Positions 40,328-50,358 of a stretch of DNA of 55,170 nt are shown here, one piece after another. Under the pieces are notes generated by a model, which saw only the letters and a list, made by a program, of their open reading frames with translations, had not been told where the DNA came from and made no database searches. The first letter of the stretch is position 1. The number at the start of each line of letters is the position of its first letter. Made by a program: the position numbers and the translations under genes. Source of the stretch: Caulobacter sp. (GTDB lineage: Bacteria; Pseudomonadota; Alphaproteobacteria; Caulobacterales; Caulobacteraceae); contig JAIOXZ010000025.1 in assembly GCA_021741355.1 (NCBI GenBank), forward strand, positions 1 through 55,170, given 5' to 3'.

Positions 40328-42343
40328 TCAGCCGAAGGTGCGGCGGATGCGGATGTAGGCGAACGGGTCGAAGTTCAGCGGCCGCTTGTCGATGAAATCG
40401 ATCCCGGAGGTGTTGCGCGGTCCGGTGTAAACCTCGCGGGTGCGGGTGAAGTCCCGGCCCAGGAGGTTCTGCAGCTCGACGCGGATGCTCAGGTTCGGCT
40501 GCGGCTTGTACTCGGCGTAGAGCTGGAGCCAGGTGCCCAGTTCAACCGTCTCGATCTGGTCGAAGCGGTAGTAGCGCTCCTCGAAGCCGAGGCCGGTGTT
40601 GATGCCCCACTGGGTCCGGTATTTCGGCAGATCCTGCGAGAAGTTGATGTCGCCCTCGAACGGCGCCTGGCCGCTGATCCGACGGGCCTCGCCGGTGACG
40701 GGGTCGGTGACCTCCGACCGGCTCCACTGGCCGTTGGCGCGCAGCAGGCCGCCCGGGATGCCGAACCGGACCAGCGGCAGGTTCAGCGACACCGAGAGGC
40801 TGTCGCTGGTCCCGTCGCCGATGTTGCCCGGGGCGTCGAAGGCGAAGCCCGGACCGATGATCGGCACCCGGTCGGTGGCGTCAGTGATCTCGCGGTGGAT
40901 GGCGGTGAAGACCACCGCGCCGTCCTTCCAGAACTTGCGCTCGTACGCCGCCTCGGCGACCCAGGTCTTTGCCGGCTCAAGGTCGGCGTTGCCCGCCGTA
41001 CCGAGGCCGGTCGAGAAGGCCACCGACGAGACGAAGTCGCCGAAGTCCAGCTGGCCGACCTCGCGTTCGACCCGCAGGCGGAACTGGTCCACCGGCGTGG
41101 GCGACCAGGTCACGGCCGCACGCGGCTTGGTGTAGGTCAGTGACTTCTCGAGATTGGTGTCGCCGCTCTGGGAAATGGTCGAGACCTCGATCCGCAGACC
41201 CGCCTCGACCGACAGCTTGGGCGACAGCCGCCAGGTCGACGACCCGAACACCTCGCCCCGACGCTCTTCGACGCGAACGTTCGCCGCCGGCAGGACCACC
41301 GGAACGCCGTTCTCGACATACTCCTGGGCGCTGTCGAGGAAGTTGAACGCCATCTCGCCGCCGCCCTCGACCGACCAGGTCGGGCTCATGGTGTAGCGCA
41401 GCACCCCGCGCGCGATGCTCTCGCCGGATTCGTTCTGCTGCAGGAACACCGCGTCGTCGGCGCCCTCCACGTAGGTCGAGGAGAAGTCGGTGTAGCGACG
41501 CTGCACCAGGCCGGTGAACTCGAACCGGGCCTTGGGACCCAGCGCCCGTTCCCAGTTCGCCCCGACCTCGCCCTCATCCCGGATGAAGTCGTCGTTGACG
41601 GACAGCCGTCCGGGGGCCGGGAAGCTGAAGGCCTCGTTGAGCGACCACTCGAAGTGCTCGCGATCCAGCTTGGCGTTGACCGACACCCGGCCGTCGAGGA
41701 ACGGGCTCTTGATCCCGCTCTTGAGAGTGTAGCCGCGGCCGCCGCCGGTTTCATCCAGCTGGCTCTCGCGCAGCAGCGTGCCCGTCGGACCGATGACTGT
41801 GCGCGGCCCCTCGCCCGCCCCGTCGTCGACGAAGGTGAAGCCCAGCATCGACCAGTCGAAGGTCTGCTCGCCGAACTTCTGCGTGCCCTCGAAGCGCACG
41901 GCCGGCGCGGTGCGGCCGTCCTGGTAGTAGATGTCGGCGACCGCGAACAGCCACTGGCCGGCCTTGTCCTTGCGCAGGACAACGTTGGCGATGACGGTCT
42001 TGCCCTGCATGTCGATACCGGGCGCGCCGCCGCGGATGATGTCGATGCGCTCGACCTGGCTGGCCTGGATCCGGCGCAGGGCGTCTTCGAGCGACTCGCT
42101 CTTGGTCGCCGGCCGCTGGCCGTCGATCAGCACATTGCCCGCCGCGCCGCCGTAGCCGCGCACATTGTCGCCGCCGTCGAACGAGAAGCCCGGGATCCGG
42201 GCGATCATGTCCATGGCGGAGTTGGGCTGGGACGCGACGAAGAAGGCCGCGACATACGGCGTCACGCCGGTGGCCTCGACCGGCGTGACGACCGCGGCCT
42301 CCGGGGCCGCTGCGGCGAACATGGCGACGAGCAACTGGCTCAT
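40328..42343 (-). CDS. TonB-dependent receptor
   Basis: A 671-residue outer-membrane beta-barrel receptor. After a short N-terminal signal-like segment comes the plug: VRGYGGAAGNVLIDGQRPATKS near 61-82 and IDIIRGGAPGIDMQGKT near 98-114. The rest is a barrel of alternating aromatic strands (YTDFSSTYVEG, YERKFWKDGAV), ending with YIRIRRTFG, the usual aromatic-rich last strand. The plug is of the catecholate/carbohydrate-unassigned class, and no substrate can be given. No neighbouring TonB or regulator gene is seen. It is convergent with the POT transporter gene. Confidence 0.92.
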   Translation of the reverse strand: MSQLLVAMFAAAAPEAAVVTPVEATGVTPYVAAFFVASQPNSAMDMIARIPGFSFDGGDNVRGYGGAAGNVLIDGQRPATKSESLEDALRRIQASQVERIDIIRGGAPGIDMQGKTVIANVVLRKDKAGQWLFAVADIYYQDGRTAPAVRFEGTQKFGEQTFDWSMLGFTFVDDGAGEGPRTVIGPTGTLLRESQLDETGGGRGYTLKSGIKSPFLDGRVSVNAKLDREHFEWSLNEAFSFPAPGRLSVNDDFIRDEGEVGANWERALGPKARFEFTGLVQRRYTDFSSTYVEGADDAVFLQQNESGESIARGVLRYTMSPTWSVEGGGEMAFNFLDSAQEYVENGVPVVLPAANVRVEERRGEVFGSSTWRLSPKLSVEAGLRIEVSTISQSGDTNLEKSLTYTKPRAAVTWSPTPVDQFRLRVEREVGQLDFGDFVSSVAFSTGLGTAGNADLEPAKTWVAEAAYERKFWKDGAVVFTAIHREITDATDRVPIIGPGFAFDAPGNIGDGTSDSLSVSLNLPLVRFGIPGGLLRANGQWSRSEVTDPVTGEARRISGQAPFEGDINFSQDLPKYRTQWGINTGLGFEERYYRFDQIETVELGTWLQLYAEYKPQPNLSIRVELQNLLGRDFTRTREVYTGPRNTSGIDFIDKRPLNFDPFAYIRIRRTFG

Positions 42344-42477
42344 GAAAGGACGTCCCCCTTGAGCCCCCCGGCCCGTGCTGGCGCGAAGGTGACGGGGACG
42401 GGCCGTCAGGGCACGTTACAAGCCTGAAATGTGCATTAAATCGCGGACAGGATTGTCGATCAGTCCGATCACGGACG

Positions 42478-43908
42478 TCAGACCGCGGTCCCGCCTACCG
42501 TCAGCCCGGTGATCTTCAGCGACGGTTGCGCCACGCCGACCGGGACGCCCTGGCCGCCCTTGCCGCAGACGCCGATGCCGGGGTCCATGGCGAAGTCGTC
42601 GCCGATCATGGTGATGCGGGTCAGGGCGCTGGGGCCGTCGCCGATCAGGCTGGCGCCCTTGACCGGCGTGGTCAGCTTGCCGTTCTCGATCAGCCACGCC
42701 TCGGTGCACTGGAACACGAACTTGCCGTTGGTGATATCGACCTGGCCGCCGCCGAGGTGGGCGCAGAAGATGCCGCGCTTCGTCGAGGCGATCATCTCGG
42801 CCTGGCTGTCCTTGCCGCCGAGCATGCCGGTGTTGGTCATGCGCGGCATCGGCATGTGGGCGTAGGACTCGCGGCGCGCGTTGCCGGTGGGGGCCAGCCC
42901 CATCAGCCGGGCGCTCATCCGGTCATGCATGTAGCCCACCAGAATGCCGTCCTCGATCAGGATGGTCCGCTCGGTGGGGGTGCCCTCGTCGTCGACGGTC
43001 AGGGAGCCGCGGCGCCCCGGGATCGTGCCGTCGTCGAATACGGTGACGCCCGGCGCGGCGACGCGTTCGCCGATGCGGCCCGAGAAGGCGCTGAGTCCCT
43101 TGCGGTTGAAGTCGCCCTCCAGCCCGTGGCCGACGGCCTCATGCAGCAGCACGCCGTTCCAGCCCGGGCCGAGCACCACGTCCATCTCGCCCGCCGGACA
43201 ATCCACCGCGTCGAGGTTGGTCAGGGCCTGGGCCAGGGCGAACTCGACCTGCTCCTGCCATTTGTCCGGCGAGATCCAGGCCTCAAACCCGGCGCGGCCG
43301 CCGGCGCCGGAGGTTCCCGTTTCCCTGCGGCCGTCGCGCTCGACGGTCACCTGGACGTTCACCCGGACCAGCGGGCGGACATCGCGAATCAGCCGGCCGT
43401 CGGCGCGCAGGATCTCCACCGTGCGGCGCTCACCGGCCATCGAGGCCATCACCTGGACCACGCGCGGGTCGCGACCGCGGGCGAAGGCGTCGATCTCCTG
43501 CAGCAGCGCGACCTTGTCGGAGAAGCCGGGCGAGGCGACCGGATCGTCTTCGCCATAGAGTTTGGTGTTGGTCGACCGCGGCGCCTCGGCCGAAACACCG
43601 GCATAGCCGCGGCGGGCCAGCCTCGCCGAATCGCCGGCGCGCCGGATGGCGGCTTCGGAAATCTCGCTCGCATGGGCGTAGCCCGCCGTCTCGCCGGCCA
43701 CGACCCTCAGGCCGAAGCCCTCGTTGGTGTCGTAGGAGGCGGTCTTCAGCCGGCCGTCGTCGAAGACGAAGGCCTCGCTCTCGGAGCGTTCGAGGAACAG
43801 CTCCCCGTCGTCGGCCCCGGCGAGGGCGTCGCCGAGAATGGCGCGGGCGCGGTCAGGATCGACTCCGGCGGAGTCGAGCAGCGAGGGAGCGAGAACAGAT
43901 GCGGTCAT
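42478..43908 (-). CDS. tldD: Metalloprotease TldD
   Basis: A 476-residue TldD subunit with the zinc motif HEAVGHGLEGDFN (256-268; HExxxH with the third ligand further on). Other signs are FVFDDGRLKTASYDTNEGFG near 47 and RRESYAHMPMPRMTNTGML near 344-362. With PmbA it forms a heterodimeric protease. Its partner gene pmbA is at 12016-13347 on the same strand, not adjacent. The ATG at 43908 is 34 bp from the GIN-domain gene stop, so the two could be co-transcribed. Confidence 0.95.
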   Translation of the reverse strand: MTASVLAPSLLDSAGVDPDRARAILGDALAGADDGELFLERSESEAFVFDDGRLKTASYDTNEGFGLRVVAGETAGYAHASEISEAAIRRAGDSARLARRGYAGVSAEAPRSTNTKLYGEDDPVASPGFSDKVALLQEIDAFARGRDPRVVQVMASMAGERRTVEILRADGRLIRDVRPLVRVNVQVTVERDGRRETGTSGAGGRAGFEAWISPDKWQEQVEFALAQALTNLDAVDCPAGEMDVVLGPGWNGVLLHEAVGHGLEGDFNRKGLSAFSGRIGERVAAPGVTVFDDGTIPGRRGSLTVDDEGTPTERTILIEDGILVGYMHDRMSARLMGLAPTGNARRESYAHMPMPRMTNTGMLGGKDSQAEMIASTKRGIFCAHLGGGQVDITNGKFVFQCTEAWLIENGKLTTPVKGASLIGDGPSALTRITMIGDDFAMDPGIGVCGKGGQGVPVGVAQPSLKITGLTVGGTAV

Positions 43909-43942
43909 GGCCTACAGGTAAGCGCTTCGACCGCATCCGTCA

Positions 43943-44710
43943 TCATTCCGGCAGGTGAAGATCGCCCGAACCGTCGATATTGCTGCTCAGGCTGGCCGGC
44001 TTGGTCGTCAGGGTGACGTCGCCGCTGCCGGCGATGCTGACCTGGGCGGCCCCGGAGGCCGACACTTCCGCCTCGCCGCTGCCGGCGACGGCGATGCTGG
44101 CGTCGCGGGCCTTGAGCTCGGCGAGGCGCGCCTCGCCCGACCCGGCGATCGCCAGCGACAGGCTCTGGGTCACACCCGCGACCGCGACCTCGCCGGAGCC
44201 GTTGACCTCGAGGGCCAGGTCCGGCTGATCGTAGTCTGCGATGATCAGATCGCCGGAGCCGTTGACCACGAAGCGCTTCACCGCCGGCGCCACGATGGTG
44301 ACCCGCAGACCGTCGCGCATGTAGCGCATGTGCAGGCCGCCCGTGGTCTCACTGTCCCGGAAGCGGAGACGGCCGCCCTCGAGGATCACGCGATCGACCA
44401 GCGCTTTTGGCCCGGTCAGGGTCACGCTCACGACGGCGCCCTGGGTGTAGGACACCTCGGCGGGAATATCGATCTGCAGCGCCGGACCGCCGGTCCAGTC
44501 GAGGGTCTGGCTCACGTCGGGGCCGTGGCGACCGTCGCGACCGATCCGGACCGACACGTCGCCGTCCTCGTCGAGCTGCTGCAGGAAGGCCGGTGAGAAC
44601 GACCAGCCCTTCTCGAACAGCTCGCGTCCGCCGATGGCCGCGGCGCCGGAGAAGCAGACCACGGCCAGCACGAAGCTCGCCACAGTAATGATGATCAGGG
44701 TTCGGATCAT
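43943..44710 (-). CDS. DUF2807 (head GIN) domain putative adhesin-like protein
   Basis: A 255-residue exported or membrane-anchored protein. An N-terminal hydrophobic segment (MIRTLIIITVASFVLAVVCF) is followed by a beta-helix-like region with repeated G-S-G units (VNGSGDLIIADY, VNGSGEVAVAG, IAGSGEARLAEL, VAGSGEAEVSA, IAGSGDVTLTT, IDGSGDLHLPE), the hallmark of DUF2807/DUF4097-like domains. Its role is unknown. It is 11 bp downstream of the HAAS gene, and ATG 44710 fits this spacing. Confidence 0.85.
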   Translation of the reverse strand: MIRTLIIITVASFVLAVVCFSGAAAIGGRELFEKGWSFSPAFLQQLDEDGDVSVRIGRDGRHGPDVSQTLDWTGGPALQIDIPAEVSYTQGAVVSVTLTGPKALVDRVILEGGRLRFRDSETTGGLHMRYMRDGLRVTIVAPAVKRFVVNGSGDLIIADYDQPDLALEVNGSGEVAVAGVTQSLSLAIAGSGEARLAELKARDASIAVAGSGEAEVSASGAAQVSIAGSGDVTLTTKPASLSSNIDGSGDLHLPE

Positions 44711-44721
44711 GACCGGGCTCC

Positions 44722-45288
44722 TCAGCCTTGCGGATCGATGGCCGGCTTGAGCAGCCGGTAGTGGAGACGGGCGTACCAGACCAGGGCGTTGACCAGGCCG
44801 ACGGTGACCAGGGTCAGCACGGCGCCGGCCGAGGTCGAGATGGCCATGATGCCGATGCCGCCGAGGATCGCGGTGGCCGGCCCGCCTGGCGGATTGGCGA
44901 ACGGCCCCGCCGCGAACACGATCCCGCCCGCGACGATGCCGACGATGACGGCGATGAAGAAGCCGAACAGCGCGCCCACCACGCCCATCAGAATCGGCAG
45001 CAGCACGATGATGTCGATCGCGCCCAGGCCGAGTACGGCGAAGACGGCGGCGGCGGCGGCGGAGGGGTTCTTCTGTTCCTCCCACTTCTTCATGCCCGCT
45101 TCGGCGCGAAGTTCGCGCGCCAGCCGGCCGGGATTGCCGAGTGCGTCGGCGACCTCCTGCTCGGTGCGGCCAGCCGCCTGGGCGTCGGCGAAGTGGGTGT
45201 CGTAGTCGGCGGCGATGTCCTCGATCGCGGCGGCCGGCATGCCGACGAGGCCGCGACGGAGCTTGGTCATGAAGTCAGCACGGGTCAT
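44722..45288 (-). CDS. DUF1700/HAAS-domain membrane protein
   Basis: A 188-residue membrane protein. The N-terminal HAAS-type segment (TRADFMTKLRRGLVGMPAAAIEDIAADYDTHF at 2-33, then EQEVADALGNPGRLARELRAE) is followed by three or four hydrophobic helices (about 78-100, 103-125, 137-165). The family commonly sits downstream of a PadR regulator, as here, and probably interacts with it. ATG 45288 overlaps the PadR stop codon by four bases. No enzyme motif is seen. Confidence 0.88.
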   Translation of the reverse strand: MTRADFMTKLRRGLVGMPAAAIEDIAADYDTHFADAQAAGRTEQEVADALGNPGRLARELRAEAGMKKWEEQKNPSAAAAAVFAVLGLGAIDIIVLLPILMGVVGALFGFFIAVIVGIVAGGIVFAAGPFANPPGGPATAILGGIGIMAISTSAGAVLTLVTVGLVNALVWYARLHYRLLKPAIDPQG

Positions 45289-45620
45289 GCGGCCGCTCCC
45301 AGGATGTCGTCGACGGCGCGGGTGAATGCGGCCCATTCCGACTTCTGTTGTGTGAAGCTGCCACGACCGGCGTCGGTCAGGCGGTAGTATTTGCGCGGCG
45401 GGCCGCTCGGCGACTCCACCAGATAGGTCTCGACCAGCCCGTCCGCCTGCATGCGGCGCATGAGCGGGTAGATGGTGCCTTCCCCCATGTCGATGTCCTT
45501 CGCGAGCCGGCTGGCGATCTCGTAGGCGTAGCTGTCGGCGCGCGACAGCAAGGCCAGAACGCAGAGCGCCAGCACCCCTTTTTTCAGTTGGATTTCGATA
45601 GCTTCGGTCACGTTTTCCAT
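45285..45620 (-). CDS. PadR family transcriptional regulator
   Basis: A 111-residue winged-helix regulator: LKKGVLALCVLALLSRADSYAYEIA near 12-36, MGEGTIYPLMRRMQADGLVE near 45-64 (recognition helix) and PPRKYYRLTDAGRGSF near 73-88 (wing). It likely represses its own operon with the HAAS and GIN genes. I prefer ATG 45620 to the GTG at 45635, but the upstream bases are ambiguous for a ribosome site. The inducer is unknown; the downstream membrane proteins suggest envelope sensing. Confidence 0.9.
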   Translation of the reverse strand: MENVTEAIEIQLKKGVLALCVLALLSRADSYAYEIASRLAKDIDMGEGTIYPLMRRMQADGLVETYLVESPSGPPRKYYRLTDAGRGSFTQQKSEWAAFTRAVDDILGAAA

Positions 45621-45641
45621 TCCCAAATCCGACACCCTTCT

Positions 45642-45691
45642 ATCGCATGATACTGACTAACGCAAGGTAGCTGTCGAAACATGATAGCGGG
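45642..45691. promoter_or_regulatory. Possible PadR operator region
   Basis: TATCGCATGATA (about 45642-45653) and a second CATGATA near 45680 lie just upstream of the PadR start. The direct and imperfectly palindromic CATGATA copies could bind the PadR dimer. The evidence is only position and similarity, so it is weak. Confidence 0.3.
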
Positions 45692-45891
45692 TTGGATCAA
45701 TGACGCGCGCTGGCCCATGTCGGGTCAGGCCTTGAGCGGCTTGGCAAGGCGGGTTCCAGCGCGTATGCACCGGGCCTGTAAGGGCGAAAGGGACGGGTGG
45801 GATTCCGGCATGCGCAAGCGGCTGGTCCATTCGCCGAGTAGCTCCTGACTGCCGGCGGACTTCAGAGACCGGCGAAACGGACGTGAGGCGC
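45692..45891 (+). promoter_or_regulatory. Upstream region of the cytochrome oxidase operon
   Basis: About 200 bp between the PadR and ctaC genes with no gene I accept. It must hold the cta promoter. TTGGCA at 45741-45746 and TATGCA at 45764-45769 with 17 bp between are a weak candidate. I see no terminator or repeat family member here. Confidence 0.35.
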
Positions 45892-46827
45892 ATGAACGCG
45901 AAGGTGAAGGGGATGCGGGGGCTGCTTGCGGCTTTCGCAGCCGTCGTAATGACGGCGATGGCGACGGGGATGGCCCGCGCAGACGATTTGCTGGGACAAC
46001 CCACGCCCGGAGGAATGGGCCTGCAGCCGGCGGCTTCGCCGCTGAAGCATCAGGTGCACTTCTTCCACGATGTGATCCTGCTGCCGATCATCACGGTCAT
46101 CAGCCTGTTCGTGCTGGGCCTGCTGCTGTGGATCGTCGTCCGCTACAACAAGAAGTCCAACCCGACCCCGGCCAAATGGAGCCACAACACCACCATCGAG
46201 GTCATCTGGACCCTGGTGCCGGTGCTGATCCTGATGGTCATCTCGATCTTCTCGTTCCGGCTGCTGTTCGACTATCACAACATGCCCAAGCCGGACCTGA
46301 CGGTTAAGGCCGTCGGCTACCAGTGGAACTGGGGCTACGAGTACCCCGACCAGAAGATCCCCGAGTTCATCTCGGCCATGCTGCCGGAAGAAGAAGTCGC
46401 CAAGCGCGGCCTTCCCCACAGCGTCTTCCGCCTGGCGGCCACCGAGCCGATGGTCGTGCCGGTCGGCAAGGTCGTGCGGGTCCAGGTGACCGCCGCTGAC
46501 GTGATCCACGCCTTCGCCCTGCCGGCGTTCGGCCTGAAGACCGACGCCATCCCGGGACGCCTGAACGAAACCTGGTTCACCGCCGAGAAGATCGGCACCT
46601 ACTACGGCCAGTGCTCGGAACTGTGCGGCGTCGACCACGCCTTCATGCCGATCGAGATCAAGGTTGTGAGCCAGGCGGACTTCGACGCCTGGGTGGCATC
46701 CAAGGCTCCCGCCGCGGCGCCCGCGCCCGTCGCCGCTCCGGCGGCTGACGCGGCCGCGCCGGCTCCGACTCTCACGGCGGCTCCCGCCGCGCCCGCCGCC
46801 GGCCCCGCGCCGGTGGCCGCGAACTGA
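45892..46827 (+). CDS. ctaC: Cytochrome c oxidase subunit II
   Basis: A 311-residue inner-membrane subunit of the aa3-type oxidase that holds the CuA centre and takes electrons from cytochrome c. After a signal segment (residues 8-30) come two transmembrane helices (about 51-75 and 97-120). The CuA site is GQCSELCGVDHAFM near 235-248, and YQWNWGYEYP near 138-147 is the aromatic electron-entry patch. The C-terminal 40 residues are a Pro/Ala linker-like tail. ATG 45892 is preceded by GAGG at short distance; GTG 45883 is an alternative. First gene of the operon. Confidence 0.95.
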   Translation: MNAKVKGMRGLLAAFAAVVMTAMATGMARADDLLGQPTPGGMGLQPAASPLKHQVHFFHDVILLPIITVISLFVLGLLLWIVVRYNKKSNPTPAKWSHNTTIEVIWTLVPVLILMVISIFSFRLLFDYHNMPKPDLTVKAVGYQWNWGYEYPDQKIPEFISAMLPEEEVAKRGLPHSVFRLAATEPMVVPVGKVVRVQVTAADVIHAFALPAFGLKTDAIPGRLNETWFTAEKIGTYYGQCSELCGVDHAFMPIEIKVVSQADFDAWVASKAPAAAPAPVAAPAADAAAPAPTLTAAPAAPAAGPAPVAAN

Positions 46828-46838
46828 TTTCAGGATAA

Positions 46839-48497
<1,659 letters not shown>

Positions 48498-48522
48498 GTC
48501 GCCTTCCAGCGGAAATACTCTC

Positions 48523-48555
48523 AGGGCGCGTCAGGGTTGGACCCGGACGCGCCCT
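48523..48555 (+). terminator. Strong hairpin between ctaD and ctaB
   Basis: A 10-bp stem AGGGCGCGTC / GACGCGCCCT encloses a smaller stem GGGT-TGG-ACCC, forming a long nearly continuous hairpin. It ends six bases before the first ctaB start and is followed by TCCCTT rather than a clear U tract. It may attenuate transcription into the assembly genes or protect the ctaCD mRNA 3' end. Confidence 0.55.
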
Positions 48556-48561
48556 TCCCTT

Positions 48562-49557
48562 ATGAAGCCCTCACCCATGACCGAGCCCGCCGCCATCAGC
48601 ACCCGCGCCGCCATTCCGGCGCTGTGGTCGGACTACCTGCAGCTTCTCAAGCCGCGGGTGATGTCGCTGGTCGTGTTCACGGCCCTGACCGGTTTCGTCT
48701 GCGCCGGGGCGCCGTCCAACCCGCTGCTGACGGCGGTCGCCATCCTGTGCATCGCCGTCGGCGCCGGCGCGTCCGGCGCGCTGAACATGTGGTTCGACGC
48801 CGACATCGACGCGAAGATGCGCCGCACCCGCGGACGCCCTGTGCCGATGGGCAAGGTCCTCGGCGCCGAGGCCGCGACCATGGGCGTGGTGCTGTCGCTG
48901 TTCGCGGTCATGCTGCTGGGCATGACGACCAACTGGCTCGCGGCCGGGATGCTGGCCTTCACCATCTTCTTCTACGTCGTGGTCTATACGATGTGGCTCA
49001 AGCGCTGGACGCCGCAGAACATCGTCATCGGCGGACTGGCCGGCGCCCTGCCCCCGGCCATCGGCTGGGCGGCCGCCACGGGCGAAGCGCCGCTGAACGC
49101 CTGGCTGATGGTGCTGATCATCTTCATGTGGACCCCGCCGCACGCCTGGGCCCTGGCCCTCTATACGTCCGAGGACTACGCCAAGGTCGGGGTGCCGATG
49201 ATGCCGGTGGCCAAGGGCGCGGCCTCGACCCGCAAGCAGATCTTCCTCTATTCGCTGTTGTTCACCCCGATCTGCCTGGCGCCGGCCTTCACGGGACTCG
49301 GCGGGCCTTCCTACCTGGGCGTCGCCGCCGCCGGCGGTCTGGTCTTCCTGCTGCTGGCCTGGCGCGTGTTCCGCTCGAAGGCCGGCGATGCGCCGGACGA
49401 GCGTCTCGACGGCGAGGACCGGCTGTACGCCGTCCGGGCCGGGGCGAAGGACGCGCGCAACCTGTTCGCCTTCTCGATCCTGTATCTGACCCTGCTGTTC
49501 GCCGCCCTGCTGGGCGAGCATCTGCTGGGGGTCGCGCCGCTGGAGCTGCTGAAATGA
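48562..49557 (+). CDS. ctaB: Protoheme IX farnesyltransferase (heme O synthase)
   Basis: A 331-residue integral membrane UbiA-family enzyme that farnesylates heme B to heme O for the oxidase. Motifs are LQLLKPRVMSLVVFTALTG near 27-45, NMWFDADIDAKMRRTRGRP near 79-97 and FMWTPPHAWALALY near 190-203. About eight helices. The ATG at 48562 and the in-frame ATG at 48577 are both possible; neither has a strong ribosome site because the hairpin is so close. The ctaB stop overlaps the coxF ATG. Confidence 0.95.
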   Translation: MKPSPMTEPAAISTRAAIPALWSDYLQLLKPRVMSLVVFTALTGFVCAGAPSNPLLTAVAILCIAVGAGASGALNMWFDADIDAKMRRTRGRPVPMGKVLGAEAATMGVVLSLFAVMLLGMTTNWLAAGMLAFTIFFYVVVYTMWLKRWTPQNIVIGGLAGALPPAIGWAAATGEAPLNAWLMVLIIFMWTPPHAWALALYTSEDYAKVGVPMMPVAKGAASTRKQIFLYSLLFTPICLAPAFTGLGGPSYLGVAAAGGLVFLLLAWRVFRSKAGDAPDERLDGEDRLYAVRAGAKDARNLFAFSILYLTLLFAALLGEHLLGVAPLELLK

Positions 49558-49718
49558 CGCCAGAGACCCTTGAACGGCCCCGGTATGACGCCGAGGCCTT
49601 CCGCAAGGCTCGGTCGGGACGCAATATCGCCCTGGGCCTCGGCCTGGTGGCCTTCGTGGTCGTCGTCTTCCTCGTCACCGTGATCCGGATGGGAGCCAAT
49701 GCCGCGCCCCACTTCTGA
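49554..49718 (+). CDS. coxF: Small single-helix CoxF-like protein
   Basis: A 54-residue protein with an acidic/basic N-terminal part (ETLERPRYDAEAFRKARSGRN) and one transmembrane helix (IALGLGLVAFVVVVFLVTVI). It resembles CoxF, the tiny protein found between ctaB and ctaG in alphaproteobacterial oxidase operons; its function is unknown. ATGA overlap with ctaB, and a 20-bp overlap with ctaG on the 3' side. Too small to be certain, but position and helix fit very well. Confidence 0.85.
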   Translation: MTPETLERPRYDAEAFRKARSGRNIALGLGLVAFVVVVFLVTVIRMGANAAPHF

Positions 49719-50298
49719 CCCCGCGCGCAAGACCGGCGGCCGCAACGCGCGGCTGGCGATCGTCTGCACGGTCGTGTTCGCCGGCATGGTGGGCATGGCC
49801 TACGCCTCGGTGCCGCTCTATCGCGCCTTCTGCCAGCTCACCGGCTTCGACGGCACGGTCCGCAAGGCCGACAAGGCGCCGGACAAGGTGCTGGACCGCA
49901 AGCTGACCATCCGCTTTGACGCCAACGTGCGCGAGCTGCCCTGGAGCTTCACGGCCAGCCAGGTCAGCCAGGAGCTGAAGATCGGCGACACGGGCCTGGC
50001 CTTCTACAAGGTGACCAACAACGGCAAGACGCCGATGACCGGCCGCGCCAGCTACAACGTGATCCCCGAATCAGCCGGTCTCTACTTCCAGAAGCTCGAG
50101 TGCTTCTGTTTCACGGACCAGACCATCCAGCCCGGCCAGACGGTCGAGTTCCCGGTCGTCTACTTCGTGGACCCGCAGTTCGCCTCGGATTTCGAGACCC
50201 GCGGGGCCCAGGAGGTCACACTTTCCTACACCTTCTTCCCTTCTACGGAGAAGAAGACCCAAGCGGCTCTTGGCGGAACGGCCGGGGCGAGGCTATAG
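49699..50298 (+). CDS. ctaG: Cytochrome c oxidase assembly protein CtaG (Cox11)
   Basis: A 199-residue copper chaperone with one N-terminal transmembrane helix (about 17-37) and a periplasmic Ig-like domain. The copper motif is LECFCFTDQ (C135 and C137), and a further conserved Cys is C45 in YRAFCQLTGF. It delivers copper to CuB of subunit I. It overlaps coxF by 20 bp and is followed by a hairpin before ctaE. Confidence 0.95.
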   Translation: MPRPTSDPARKTGGRNARLAIVCTVVFAGMVGMAYASVPLYRAFCQLTGFDGTVRKADKAPDKVLDRKLTIRFDANVRELPWSFTASQVSQELKIGDTGLAFYKVTNNGKTPMTGRASYNVIPESAGLYFQKLECFCFTDQTIQPGQTVEFPVVYFVDPQFASDFETRGAQEVTLSYTFFPSTEKKTQAALGGTAGARL

Positions 50299-50311
50299 CA
50301 CCCCATAAAGT

Positions 50312-50332
50312 CGGAACGGCTGGCCCGTTCCG
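50312..50332 (+). other. Short hairpin before ctaE
   Basis: CGGAACGG-CTGGC-CCGTTCCG is a perfect 8-bp stem in the 60-bp ctaG-ctaE gap, with no T run after it. It may be a processing or stability element rather than a terminator. Confidence 0.4.
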
Positions 50333-50358
50333 GGGGACAAAGAGGTTCAGGCACGATC

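Noticed and set aside
42344..42477. Possible small gene or riboswitch between the TonB receptor and tldD
   Set aside because: The 134 bp show no ribosome site, no open frame of note and no known riboswitch core; it probably holds the receptor promoter.
45717..45848. 43-codon rightward frame upstream of ctaC
   Set aside because: No ribosome site and no motif; most likely a chance frame in the promoter region.
48537..49718. 393-codon frame overlapping ctaB
   Set aside because: Only its last 54 codons are real (coxF); the rest is out of frame with the clear ctaB sequence.
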